A stretch of 64,000 nucleotides of DNA from FEB-25 sp963726315 (lineage in GTDB: Bacteria > Chloroflexota > Anaerolineae > Anaerolineales > UBA4823): positions 248,001 to 312,000 of the forward strand of contig CAVSBZ010000005.1 in assembly GCA_963726315.1 (NCBI GenBank), given 5' to 3'. Made by a program: the position numbers and the translations under genes. Below are positions 1 to 8,037 of the stretch, piece by piece. Below the pieces are notes generated by a model, which had not been told where the DNA came from, did no database searches, and saw nothing but the letters and a program-made list of their open reading frames with translations. Within the stretch, counting starts at the first letter, position 1; every line of letters starts with the position of its first letter.

Positions 1-2
1 TG

Positions 3-1706
3 CTCATCGCTTCAGAGGCGAAGTTTGGTTCTATGTCCGATACCATGATCGTCCAGGCAGCTGCTGCGCCGATTCAGGCAGAATACACCGCCCTCGGTAT
101 GGATACCCAGAAGCTGTCGACCAGCTATATTATTAACATCGGTATGATCATGCTGGTCATCACTTTGATCTCCGGAACCTGTATGATCATTGTGGGTTAT
201 TTGTCGGCTCGAACCGGAGCAGGCTTGGCGCGTGATTTGCGCCGTAACGTCTTCCAGCGTGTCGAAAGCTTTTCCGCCACTGAGTTTGATACATTCTCCA
301 CTGCCTCGCTGATCACCCGCTCGACCAACGACATCACCCAGGTCCAGCTGGTGGTGATCATGATCATGCGTATCGTTTTCTATGCGCCCATCCTTGCCAT
401 CGGTGGCATTATCAGAGCCACCCAAACAAGCGCCAACATGTGGTGGATCATTGCCCTGGCCGTCGTTGTGCTTCTCGGTTTGATCATAACCGTGTTCACC
501 ATAGCCCTACCGAAATTCAAGATCATTCAAAGCCTGCTAGACCGGCTCAACCTTGTTATGCGTGAAAACCTGTCCGGCATGATGGTCATCCGGGCGTTCA
601 ATATGCAGGGCTTTGAAGAGAATCGCTTCGATAAAGCTAATCAGGATGTCACGAGTAATTACCTGTTCATCAACCGGGTGATGGTTATCATGATGCCGTT
701 GATGATGTTGGTTATGAACATTGTGACTCTGTCGATCATCTGGGTTGGATCTCACCAGGTCGCTGAGTCGAACATTCAAGTTGGAGACATGATGGCGTTC
801 ATGCAATACGCCATGCAGATTTTGTTTTCCTTCCTCATGCTGGCAATGATGTTTATCATGCTCCCGAGAGCAGCTGTATCTGGTGATCGTGTGGCTGACG
901 TGCTGGAGACAGAACCGGTCATCAAAGACCCGCAGGTACCGAAGCAATTCGGCGAGCCATTCAGAGGGACAGTTGAATTCCGGAATGTGTCTTTCCGCTA
1001 TCCTGGCGCAGAGGAAGATGTGCTGCACGATATCAGTTTCACTGCCCTGCCCGGTCAGACCACTGCCCTGATCGGCACCACCGGCTCGGGCAAATCCACG
1101 ATTGTCAACCTGATCCCGCGTTTTTACGAAGTTACGGAGGGTGCGGTCTATGTGGATGGGACCGATATCCGTGAAGTGACACAGCATGATCTGCGTGATC
1201 GGATTGGTTATATTCCCCAGAAAGGCACACTGTTCTCCGGCACAATCGAAAGCAACTTACTATACGGTGATGAAAATGCCAGCGAAGAAGACTTGCAAAC
1301 GGCTGCCGATATATCTCAAGCCACCGAGTTCATCTTCTCCAAACCAGAAGGGATGCAATCTGAAGTGGCACAAGGGGGAATGAACGTATCTGGCGGTCAA
1401 AAGCAACGACTCGCCATTGCCCGTGCGTTAGTGAAAAAAGCGCCTATATATATCTTTGACGACAGCTTTTCGGCCCTGGATTTCAAGACCGATGCAGCCT
1501 TACGTAGATCGCTCAAGGATCAAACTGGTGCAAGCACCATGATGATCGTGACTCAGCGCATTGCCACCATCAAGAATGCCGAGCAGATCATTGTGCTGGA
1601 TGAAGGCAAAATCGTGGGCAAAGGCTCACATGAGGAGCTGATGATGGAAAGTGATGTGTATCGAGGCATTGCCTTATCTCAGTTAAGTGAGGAGGAGCTG
1701 GCATGA
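3..1706 (+). CDS. ABC exporter half-transporter, degenerate-site subunit (5' partial)
   Basis: ATP-driven export of an unidentified substrate across the inner membrane, as a heterodimer with the next gene. The frame is open from base 3, and the usual first membrane helix is missing, so the real start lies before the window; ATG 33 is probably internal. What is present is a transmembrane domain followed by a nucleotide-binding domain: Walker A GTTGSGKST near residue 347 (counting from ATG 33), signature SGGQKQ near 452, Walker B IYIFDDSF near 474. The catalytic glutamate after Walker B is Asp and the H-loop His is Gln (VTQRIAT), while the signature is intact. This is the pattern of the catalytically weak partner in heterodimeric exporters of the BmrCD or TM287/288 type. 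Its stop overlaps the partner's ATG by 4 bases. The substrate cannot be read from sequence. Confidence 0.9.
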   Translation, partial: LIASEAKFGSMSDTMIVQAAAAPIQAEYTALGMDTQKLSTSYIINIGMIMLVITLISGTCMIIVGYLSARTGAGLARDLRRNVFQRVESFSATEFDTFSTASLITRSTNDITQVQLVVIMIMRIVFYAPILAIGGIIRATQTSANMWWIIALAVVVLLGLIITVFTIALPKFKIIQSLLDRLNLVMRENLSGMMVIRAFNMQGFEENRFDKANQDVTSNYLFINRVMVIMMPLMMLVMNIVTLSIIWVGSHQVAESNIQVGDMMAFMQYAMQILFSFLMLAMMFIMLPRAAVSGDRVADVLETEPVIKDPQVPKQFGEPFRGTVEFRNVSFRYPGAEEDVLHDISFTALPGQTTALIGTTGSGKSTIVNLIPRFYEVTEGAVYVDGTDIREVTQHDLRDRIGYIPQKGTLFSGTIESNLLYGDENASEEDLQTAADISQATEFIFSKPEGMQSEVAQGGMNVSGGQKQRLAIARALVKKAPIYIFDDSFSALDFKTDAALRRSLKDQTGASTMMIVTQRIATIKNAEQIIVLDEGKIVGKGSHEELMMESDVYRGIALSQLSEEELA

Positions 1707-3607
1707 ACGGACATAGCGCAAGCCCAACACCTTCTTCCTCTCGAACGGATGGACGTCCACCTGCTGCCGGAGGCCCAATGGGCGGAGGCCCAATGCGGGG
1801 CGGTCCGATGGCAATGATGAGTAAAGCTGAAAAGCCGCGTGACTTCAAAGGCACGCTGACCAAACTAGTCCAATATCTTGGGCAATATCGCCTGTTGATT
1901 GTAATCGTCTGGATATTGGCGATAGCTTCAACAGCCGCGGCAATCTTTGGCCCAAAAATTCTCGGAACTGCTACTACCGAGCTGTTTAATGGTGTGATGG
2001 CTCAGCTCAATGGTACAGGTACCGTCGACTTTACTGCCATCGGCAAAATTCTCCTCGAGGTCCTGTTACTGTACGTGGTATCTGCCTTGTTAAGCTACGC
2101 TCAAGGTTGGATTATGACCGGGGTGGCAATGAAGATTACATATCGCTTCCGCAAGGACATTGCGGAAAAGATCAACCGCATGCCGCTCAAATACTTTGAT
2201 GGCACGAACCATGGTGAGGTACTTTCGCGCGTCACCAACGATGTCGATACCGTCAGCACGACCCTTAATCAGAGCCTGACACAGATTATTACCTCCGTGA
2301 CGATGCTCATCGGTATTACAGTAATGATGTTCACCATCAGCTGGCAGATGACCCTGGTTGCTTTAGCCACCCTCCCGCTGTCTTTTGGTATTCTTGGCTT
2401 GATCATCAGCAAATCGCAGGTCTTTTTCAAACGCCAGCAGGATTACCTGGGTCATATCAACGGTCATGTCGAAGAAATGTATGGCGGGCATGTCGTGGTG
2501 AAGGCTTTCAACGGTGAAGCCAAGAGTGTTGCGTACTTTGACCAGATCAATACTACCCTTTTCGATTCAGCCTGGAAATCACAATTCCTGACCGGTCTTC
2601 TTTTCCCCATTATGAATTTCGTTGGAAATCTGGGTTACGTCGCCATATGTGTCCTGGGTGGCTATCTGGTTGTTGCCGGCAAAATGCCGATTGGAGATAT
2701 TCAAGCTTTTATCCAATACATGCGCTCGTTCACCCAGCCCATCACCCAGATTGCCCAAATTTCCAATATCCTTCAGGGAACTATCGCTGCAGCAGAACGT
2801 GTGTTCGAATTCCTGGCAGAACCTGAGGAAGATCCCGATACTGAGAATCCGGTTCACGCAGCTAATTTTGAAGGTCGTGTGGATTTCAAGAACGTCCACT
2901 TCGGCTACAGCCCGGATAAGATCATCATCAATGACTTTACCTTCTACGCGGAACCAGGCCAGAAGATTGCCATCGTTGGTCCCACCGGTGCGGGAAAGAC
3001 CACCATGGTCAAATTGCTGATGCGTTTCTACGACGTAAACAGTGGCGCCATCCTGGTGGACGGTAATAATATCAAGGATTTTAGACGCGACGAGCTACGC
3101 TGCATGTTCGGTATGGTTCTTCAGGATACCTGGCTGTACAACGGCACCATCATGGAGAATATCCGCTACGGTCGCACGGGTGCCAGTGACGAGGAAGTCA
3201 TCGCGGCTGCCAAGGCAGCCCGCGTGGACCATTTCGTCCGCACTCTGCCCGAAGGTTACAATTTGGTGCTCAATGAAGAATCTTCCAATATATCCCAGGG
3301 TCAGATGCAGTTAATGACCATCGCTCGCGCCTTCCTGGTTGATCCAACCATTCTCATTTTGGACGAAGCCACCAGTTCAGTGGATACGCACACTGAGGTA
3401 CAAATCCAAAAAGCCATGGATAGCCTGATGAAAGGCCGTACCAGCTTCATCATTGCCCATCGCCTGTCCACCATCCGCGAAGCGGATTGGATCCTGGTGA
3501 TGAAGGACGGCGACATCGTGGAGCAAGGCAGGCATGAAAAACTGCTGGCAAAGAATGGTTTCTACGCTGAGCTCTACAATAGCCAGTTCGAAGGCAAAGA
3601 AATATAA
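1703..3607 (+). CDS. ABC exporter half-transporter, catalytic-site subunit
   Basis: Second half of the heterodimeric exporter, 634 aa. It opens with about 45 Pro/Gly/Met-rich residues (repeated GGPM motifs) that are unusual for the family and probably disordered and cytoplasmic. Six membrane helices follow, then a nucleotide-binding domain with Walker A GPTGAGKTT near residue 425, a degenerate signature ISQGQMQ near 529, Walker B LILDEATS with the catalytic Glu near 551, and an intact H-loop IAHRLST. The degeneracies are complementary to those of the upstream subunit: this Walker A/B pairs with the partner's good SGGQ to make one competent ATP site, and the other site is impaired. The ATGA overlap implies translational coupling. 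Multidrug or lipid export is typical of the family, but the substrate is unknown. Confidence 0.92.
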   Translation: MNGHSASPTPSSSRTDGRPPAAGGPMGGGPMRGGPMAMMSKAEKPRDFKGTLTKLVQYLGQYRLLIVIVWILAIASTAAAIFGPKILGTATTELFNGVMAQLNGTGTVDFTAIGKILLEVLLLYVVSALLSYAQGWIMTGVAMKITYRFRKDIAEKINRMPLKYFDGTNHGEVLSRVTNDVDTVSTTLNQSLTQIITSVTMLIGITVMMFTISWQMTLVALATLPLSFGILGLIISKSQVFFKRQQDYLGHINGHVEEMYGGHVVVKAFNGEAKSVAYFDQINTTLFDSAWKSQFLTGLLFPIMNFVGNLGYVAICVLGGYLVVAGKMPIGDIQAFIQYMRSFTQPITQIAQISNILQGTIAAAERVFEFLAEPEEDPDTENPVHAANFEGRVDFKNVHFGYSPDKIIINDFTFYAEPGQKIAIVGPTGAGKTTMVKLLMRFYDVNSGAILVDGNNIKDFRRDELRCMFGMVLQDTWLYNGTIMENIRYGRTGASDEEVIAAAKAARVDHFVRTLPEGYNLVLNEESSNISQGQMQLMTIARAFLVDPTILILDEATSSVDTHTEVQIQKAMDSLMKGRTSFIIAHRLSTIREADWILVMKDGDIVEQGRHEKLLAKNGFYAELYNSQFEGKEI

Positions 3608-3640
3608 CCAATCGCAACTTGCAATAACATGAGAAATTCT

Positions 3641-3681
3641 CCAGCCTCATCCGGCGTTTCAAACTAAGCCGGTGAGGCTGG
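3641..3681. terminator. Hairpin between ABC exporter and aldo/keto reductase
   Basis: Inverted repeat CCAGCCTCAtCCGGC / GCCGGTGAGGCTGG with one bulged T and a 12-base loop. It is strong and GC-rich and lies 33 bases after the exporter stop, but no T-run follows, so it may act as an mRNA 3'-end stabiliser or weak terminator. Confidence 0.5.
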
Positions 3682-3718
3682 ATTATGTAGTTCAAAAATC
3701 TTAAAAAGGAATTAGTTT

Positions 3719-4690
3719 ATGGATACAGTTGCGCAGATTCAAATGCGAACTCTTGGAAAAACTGACATCATGGTCTCACCTATTGGGCTTGGTGTTATGG
3801 AATTTGCCGGTGGCGGTGGATTGATTGGACGCATGTTCCCTGTGATGCCGCAGGAGGATAAGAATGCCATCATCAAGGTTGCCCTGGATGGCGGCATCAA
3901 CTGGTTCGATACGGCAGAGTTGTACGGAGCGGGAATTTCCGAACGCTCGCTGGCGACTGCCTTGAAGGCAGCCGGAATGTCGGATAAGGATGTAGTTGTC
4001 GCCACGAAATGGATGCCTTTTCTGCGCACCGCCGGCAGCATACCCCACACCATCGATGACCGTCTTCGCTACCTGGATGGATACAGCATCGCCAATTATA
4101 TGGTCCACCACCCCTATGGTTTCTCGACACCGGAAGGCGAGATGAATGCTATGGCCGACCTGGTGGAGGCTGGCAAAATTCGCTCGGTGGGGATCAGTAA
4201 TTTCAGCCCCGACCGTATGCGTAAGGCGCATGACGCTTTGGTAAAAAGGGGCTTGCCTCTGGCAGTAAACCAGGTCAGGTATAGTCTGTTGAACCGTGAG
4301 ATTGAGACCAACGGTGTGCTCGACACTGCCAGGGAGCTGGGAGTGTCGATCGTTGCTTACACACCGCTGGACCGTGGCTTGCTGAGTGGAAAATACCACA
4401 AGAACCCTGAGCTACTCGGTCAGATGCAAGGTTGGCGCAGGGGAATCATGCGGCGCGGCGTTGAGCGGAGCCGTAAGCTGATTAATGCCATGGACGAGAT
4501 CGCTACAACGTCTGGAGCAACGATAGCCCAGGTGGCGTTGAGCTGGGTCATCAATTTTAACGGCGATATCGTTACTGCCATCCCGGCTGCCACCAAGGTG
4601 CAGCAGGCAGTGGATAATGCGGGAGCAATGAAATTTAGGATTTCTGCCGAAGAAATGGCACGTTTGGACGAGTTATCGCGCAAATTGTAG
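3719..4690 (+). CDS. Aldo/keto reductase
   Basis: NAD(P)H-dependent reduction of a carbonyl compound in the cytoplasm; the specific substrate is unknown. At 323 aa it is a normal single-domain AKR barrel. The catalytic tetrad is visible: Asp and Tyr in NWFDTAELYG (about residues 64 and 69), Lys in VATKW (about 97) and His in MVHHPYG (about 129). GISNF and VAYTPLDRGLL are typical of the family, with the NADP-binding end near AIPAATK. The start ATG 3719 has AAAGGA 9 bases upstream. It appears monocistronic: a hairpin lies before it and a separate promoter after it. The closest look-alikes are the YajO/Tas-type general reductases. Confidence 0.9.
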   Translation: MDTVAQIQMRTLGKTDIMVSPIGLGVMEFAGGGGLIGRMFPVMPQEDKNAIIKVALDGGINWFDTAELYGAGISERSLATALKAAGMSDKDVVVATKWMPFLRTAGSIPHTIDDRLRYLDGYSIANYMVHHPYGFSTPEGEMNAMADLVEAGKIRSVGISNFSPDRMRKAHDALVKRGLPLAVNQVRYSLLNREIETNGVLDTARELGVSIVAYTPLDRGLLSGKYHKNPELLGQMQGWRRGIMRRGVERSRKLINAMDEIATTSGATIAQVALSWVINFNGDIVTAIPAATKVQQAVDNAGAMKFRISAEEMARLDELSRKL

Positions 4691-4738
4691 GTTAAACAGT
4701 CATACTCATGTCATAAAATCGAAAATGACATATGGTAA

Positions 4739-4768
4739 TTGAAATAGGTGTCCATTCGGTGCTATGAT
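4739..4768 (+). promoter_or_regulatory. Promoter for the purB leader RNA
   Basis: TTGAAA (4739-4744), an 18-base spacer and TATGAT (4763-4768) form a good sigma-70-type promoter. The predicted transcript start, near 4775, lies 13 bases before the 12-bp stem of the structured element that follows. Confidence 0.6.
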
Positions 4769-4787
4769 AGTTAAGACAACTGAATAA

Positions 4788-4908
4788 GCCGGAGCAATCT
4801 GATGAATAATAAACTGGCAAGAATCTTGCGATGCAAGACAGCTGGTCAGGCTGATAATAGAATGCCAGATAAATTCCGCTGATATGCGGGAAAAAGGATT
4901 GCTCCGGC
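4788..4908 (+). ncRNA. Candidate structured RNA upstream of purB
   Basis: A perfect 12-bp stem (GCCGGAGCAATC 4788-4799 with GATTGCTCCGGC 4897-4908) closes a 97-base interior and is followed at once by a T-run (4910-4914). Inside are a 6-bp stem CTGGCA/TGCCAG (4814-4819 with 4863-4868), a CAGC/GCTG hairpin (4839-4853), and a CCGC-tgatat-GCGG hairpin (4876-4888). The segment CTTGC (4825-4829) can pair with GCAAG on either side (4817-4821 or 4833-4837), which gives two mutually exclusive hairpins. It could be a small RNA ending in its own terminator or a cis-regulatory leader of purB. I do not recognise it as a known riboswitch class. Confidence 0.5.
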
Positions 4909-4918
4909 GTTTTTGTTC

Positions 4919-4924
4919 TATAAT
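4919..4924 (+). promoter_or_regulatory. -10 box of a probable leaderless purB promoter
   Basis: TATAAT ends 6 bases before the purB ATG at 4931 and no Shine-Dalgarno is present. Transcription from this box would begin at or next to the start codon. There is no convincing -35 at 17 bases. Confidence 0.4.
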
Positions 4925-4930
4925 ACCCTG

Positions 4931-6361
4931 ATGACCACAATCTACGAAACCTACCAATCTCCTTTCACCTGGCGTTATGGCAGCCAGGCGATGCGTCAAA
5001 TATGGAGTGAAGTATATAAGCGTAAACACTGGCGCAGGATTTGGGTGAGCCTGGCACAGGTACAGTCAGAATATGGACTGGTATCGGTTGACCAGGTCGC
5101 AGATTTACGCCTGCATATTGATCTGGTAGATATGACACGCGCTCTCGAGATCGAGGCCGAGATCCACCACGACCTGATGGCCGAGCTGAAGGTTTTCGCT
5201 GAGCAGAGCCAGGTTGGCGGAGGCATCCTCCACCTGGGTGCTACCTCCACCGATATCGAAGATAACGCCGATGTGCTGCGCCAGCGTGAAGCACTCAATT
5301 TATTATTAACTGAGCTGCAGGAAGTGCTTTTGCTCCTGGCTGGTCAGATTGACACCTGGGCTGATCTTCCATTGATTGCGTTCACTCACCTGCAGCCGGC
5401 TGAGCCTACCACTCTCGGCTACCGCCTGGCTGGTTACGCCCAGGACCTGCTCCTGGATTGGCAGGCACTTCAGTCCGTACGCGATGAGCTGAAGGGGAAA
5501 GGTTTCAAGGGCGCGGTTGGAACCGGTGCATCCTATGCTCAGCTAATTGGGACTGACAACCTGCCCGAGTTCGAGAGCCGCTTATCAAAACAGTTGGAGC
5601 TGCGCTTCTTCCCAGTCGCCACACAGGTATACCCGCGTAAGCAGGACTATAACCTGCTCAGCCTACTCGCCGGTCTTGGCGCCTCCCTGCACAAGTTCGC
5701 CTTTGACCTGCGCCTGCTGCAGTCGGCTCCTCTTGGTGAACTGGGCGAGCCTTTCGATAAGCAGCAGGTGGGCTCGTCAGCTATGCCATTTAAGCGTAAC
5801 CCCATCAACGCCGAGAAGATTGATTCGCTGGCGCGTCAGCTCGCTCAAATGCCGCGTATCGCCTGGGACAATGCCGCCAACTCGCTCCTCGAGCGCACCC
5901 TGGATGACTCGGCTAACCGCCGCACCATCCTCCCGGAAGCGTTCCTCATTTGTGATGAGCTGCTGCTGACTGCCAAACGCATCTTGACCGGGCTGCAGGT
6001 GAATGAGATCGCCATCCAACACAACCTACAGGCGTACGCACCATTCGCCGCCGTCGAGCGGGTGCTCATGGCGTTGGGTAAAGCTGGTGCTGACCGTCAG
6101 GTGATGCATGAATACCTGCGCCAACATTCGATGACTGCCTGGGAGGAAGTTCAGGCCGGGAGACCCAACCAGCTGGCTGAGCTGATCAGCCATGACCCGG
6201 AGATCACGCTTTACCTGCCTTACGATGAGTTACTCCAGCTTTTGGACGTATCTGCATACCTGGGTGATGCACCCCTCCGTGCCCGGCAGATGGCTGAGAC
6301 TGTTCGAAACATCCTCTCAGGCGATTGCCGTAAGATAACGATTTCCCTGTCTGATATTTGA
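4931..6361 (+). CDS. purB: Adenylosuccinate lyase
   Basis: Splits adenylosuccinate to AMP and fumarate, and SAICAR to AICAR, in purine synthesis. The 476-aa protein belongs to the fumarase/aspartase superfamily. Visible blocks are HLGATSTDIEDNADV near residues 96-110, the TAEP-type TLGYR region, and the superfamily signature GSSAMPFKRNP near 280. I take ATG 4931 (MTTIYETYQ) rather than an in-frame ATG 18 bases upstream, which would fall inside the terminator-like T-run and -10 box. There is no Shine-Dalgarno, so initiation is probably leaderless. purA lies convergently 283 bases downstream, so both steps from IMP to AMP are encoded together. Confidence 0.95.
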   Translation: MTTIYETYQSPFTWRYGSQAMRQIWSEVYKRKHWRRIWVSLAQVQSEYGLVSVDQVADLRLHIDLVDMTRALEIEAEIHHDLMAELKVFAEQSQVGGGILHLGATSTDIEDNADVLRQREALNLLLTELQEVLLLLAGQIDTWADLPLIAFTHLQPAEPTTLGYRLAGYAQDLLLDWQALQSVRDELKGKGFKGAVGTGASYAQLIGTDNLPEFESRLSKQLELRFFPVATQVYPRKQDYNLLSLLAGLGASLHKFAFDLRLLQSAPLGELGEPFDKQQVGSSAMPFKRNPINAEKIDSLARQLAQMPRIAWDNAANSLLERTLDDSANRRTILPEAFLICDELLLTAKRILTGLQVNEIAIQHNLQAYAPFAAVERVLMALGKAGADRQVMHEYLRQHSMTAWEEVQAGRPNQLAELISHDPEITLYLPYDELLQLLDVSAYLGDAPLRARQMAETVRNILSGDCRKITISLSDI

Positions 6362-6478
6362 TAAGACAAACCCAGGCTAGATAAGAAGATTGTGAAATCT
6401 ACTTTATTTCCATCCTTGTTGCCCTGCAATGGAATGGGGTTTGAGCCGGCATAGATGAGTAAGACCAGCTGGTCCATT

Positions 6479-6635
6479 CAAATTTTGTAACTACTCACCC
6501 ATGTTGTCATTGCGAAAAGGACGCTCTTTGAATCCACGGTCACTTGAACACTCCGAAGTACTTTGAAGCAATCTGCTCTGTGGTTTATCCATAGTCACAT
6601 AGGCCTTTGCTCCTGGTGAGTAATTACCAAATTTT
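6479..6635. mobile_element. MITE-like 157-bp element with inverted termini
   Basis: The space between convergent purB and purA carries terminal inverted repeats of 21 bp (6479-6499 and 6615-6635) that match at 18 of 21 positions without gaps; the shared core is ACTCACC/GGTGAGT. Between them lie TGTCATTGCGAAAAGGA (6503-6519) and GAAGCAATCTGCTCTGTGG (6565-6583), which resemble the GTCATTGCGA...GAAGCAATCT dispersed intergenic repeat seen in many bacterial genomes (from memory). No ORF of its own is present. It could instead be a large bidirectional terminator structure. Confidence 0.45.
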
Positions 6636-6644
6636 TAGGCAATT

Positions 6645-7931
6645 TTAGCGTTGCATCAGGATCGTCGATTTGCGCTCCGGACCGACTGAAACAAACGAGA
6701 TCGGCGTCTCGACCAACTCCTCGATCCGCCGCACGTACGCCTGGGCCTGCCTGGGAAGCCACTCGAATTGGCGTACCTGCTTGGTGGATTGCATCCAACC
6801 ATCCAGCTCGATATACTCGGGCTCATACCCCTCCAGCCAGTGTGCATCACCCTCCCAGTAATGGGATAGCTTCCCGTTTTCTCCCCTTGGATGGTATCCC
6901 ACGCAGATTTTGATCTTCGGCAGCGTGTCCAGCACATCCAGCTTGGTCAGGGCGATATCGGTGAACCCATTTAGTTTCGAGGTAAAAGACACCAGCTCGG
7001 CGTCGAACCAACCGCAGCGGCGTGGCCTGCCGGTGACCGTGCCAAACTCCCTGCCTTCATTTTGTAGGACGAGGCCGGTCTCGTCAGTTAGCTCGGTTGG
7101 CATGGGTCCTCGACCCACCCGCGTGGTGTATGCCTTGGCGACTCCGATCACCCGCTTCACCCATTTGGGAGCGATCCCTAACCCGGCAGCCAACCCACCC
7201 GAGATTGTGGTTGAGGCGGTGCAGAACGGGTAAGTTCCCCAGGTATTATCCAGCAGAGAGCCTTGGGCGCCTTCCAGGACGATAGTGGCATCCTCATTCA
7301 GCGCCTGTTGCAGTAGTCCAAATGGCTCACGTACCAAGTCCTCCACCTGGGCAAATTGGCTCAGCTTTTCCTCCAGAACGGACTGAACATCCAGGGGCTC
7401 AAGGTTGAAGGCATTGAACAGGGCATTTTTCACATTCAGCTGCACCTGCAGCTTCTCCAGGAAGATAGCCTCGTCTCTAATGTCCACCAGCCGGATACCG
7501 TTGTAGCTCACCTTATCGGCATAAACTGGTCCCATGCCGCGCTTGGTGGTGCCGGTGCTCGAATCGCCTTTAGCCATTTCATAGATCGATTCGACCATCG
7601 GGTGGTAGGGCATGACGACATGGCAACGGGGGGAGATCCACAATCGCTCGCGCAGGTCGATCCCGGCATCCTTGATCATGCGAATCTCGTCGATCAGCGT
7701 CGCCAGGTTGATCACCACCCCAGGACCAATGATGCAGATCGTCTTGGGGTTGGAAAAGCCATTGGGCGTCAGCCTGAGCTTGAACGTCCCAAAGTCATTC
7801 ATTACGGTATGACCGGCGTTATCGCCGCCATTAAACCGGGCTGTGATGGCTGCATCCTGTGAGAGCAAGTCGACGATCTTGCCTTTTGCTTCATCCCCCC
7901 ATTGGGCACCAATAACCACGCTGACGCTCAT
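6645..7931 (-). CDS. purA: Adenylosuccinate synthetase
   Basis: GTP-dependent ligation of IMP and aspartate to adenylosuccinate, the first committed step to AMP. The length of 428 aa is normal. Motifs in order are the P-loop GDEAKGKIVD near residue 12 (Ala where most members have Gly), GDNAGHTV near 40, GTTKRGMGPVYADK near 128, EGAQGSLLD near 220, TTRVGRGPMPTEL near 295, GTVTGRPRRCGWFD near 325 and LTKLDVLD near 360. All key catalytic and IMP/GTP-binding stretches are present. It converges on purB and is divergent from murJ, with about 106 bases between them. Confidence 0.96.
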   Translation of the reverse strand: MSVSVVIGAQWGDEAKGKIVDLLSQDAAITARFNGGDNAGHTVMNDFGTFKLRLTPNGFSNPKTICIIGPGVVINLATLIDEIRMIKDAGIDLRERLWISPRCHVVMPYHPMVESIYEMAKGDSSTGTTKRGMGPVYADKVSYNGIRLVDIRDEAIFLEKLQVQLNVKNALFNAFNLEPLDVQSVLEEKLSQFAQVEDLVREPFGLLQQALNEDATIVLEGAQGSLLDNTWGTYPFCTASTTISGGLAAGLGIAPKWVKRVIGVAKAYTTRVGRGPMPTELTDETGLVLQNEGREFGTVTGRPRRCGWFDAELVSFTSKLNGFTDIALTKLDVLDTLPKIKICVGYHPRGENGKLSHYWEGDAHWLEGYEPEYIELDGWMQSTKQVRQFEWLPRQAQAYVRRIEELVETPISFVSVGPERKSTILMQR

Positions 7932-8023
7932 ATATCTACCCTCCGCTCCTTGATTGTGATCCGTAGACTTAATTGTACTTCCACACCCTGAACCGCACTA
8001 CATCAATTGCCTCAATATGCGGA

Positions 8024-8029
8024 TATAAT
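8024..8029 (+). promoter_or_regulatory. -10 box of a probable leaderless murJ promoter
   Basis: TATAAT is followed after 8 bases by ATG 8038 with no Shine-Dalgarno. The geometry matches that of purB and the ECF ATPase gene. Confidence 0.4.
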
Positions 8030-8037
8030 TTGTCCCG

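Noticed and set aside
4799..4896. CTGATGA right after the 12-bp stem, suggesting a hammerhead ribozyme
   Set aside because: The C of CTGATGA is paired in the closing stem, no GAAA-stem-UH arrangement precedes the 3' strand of the stem, and no stem II begins after the motif.
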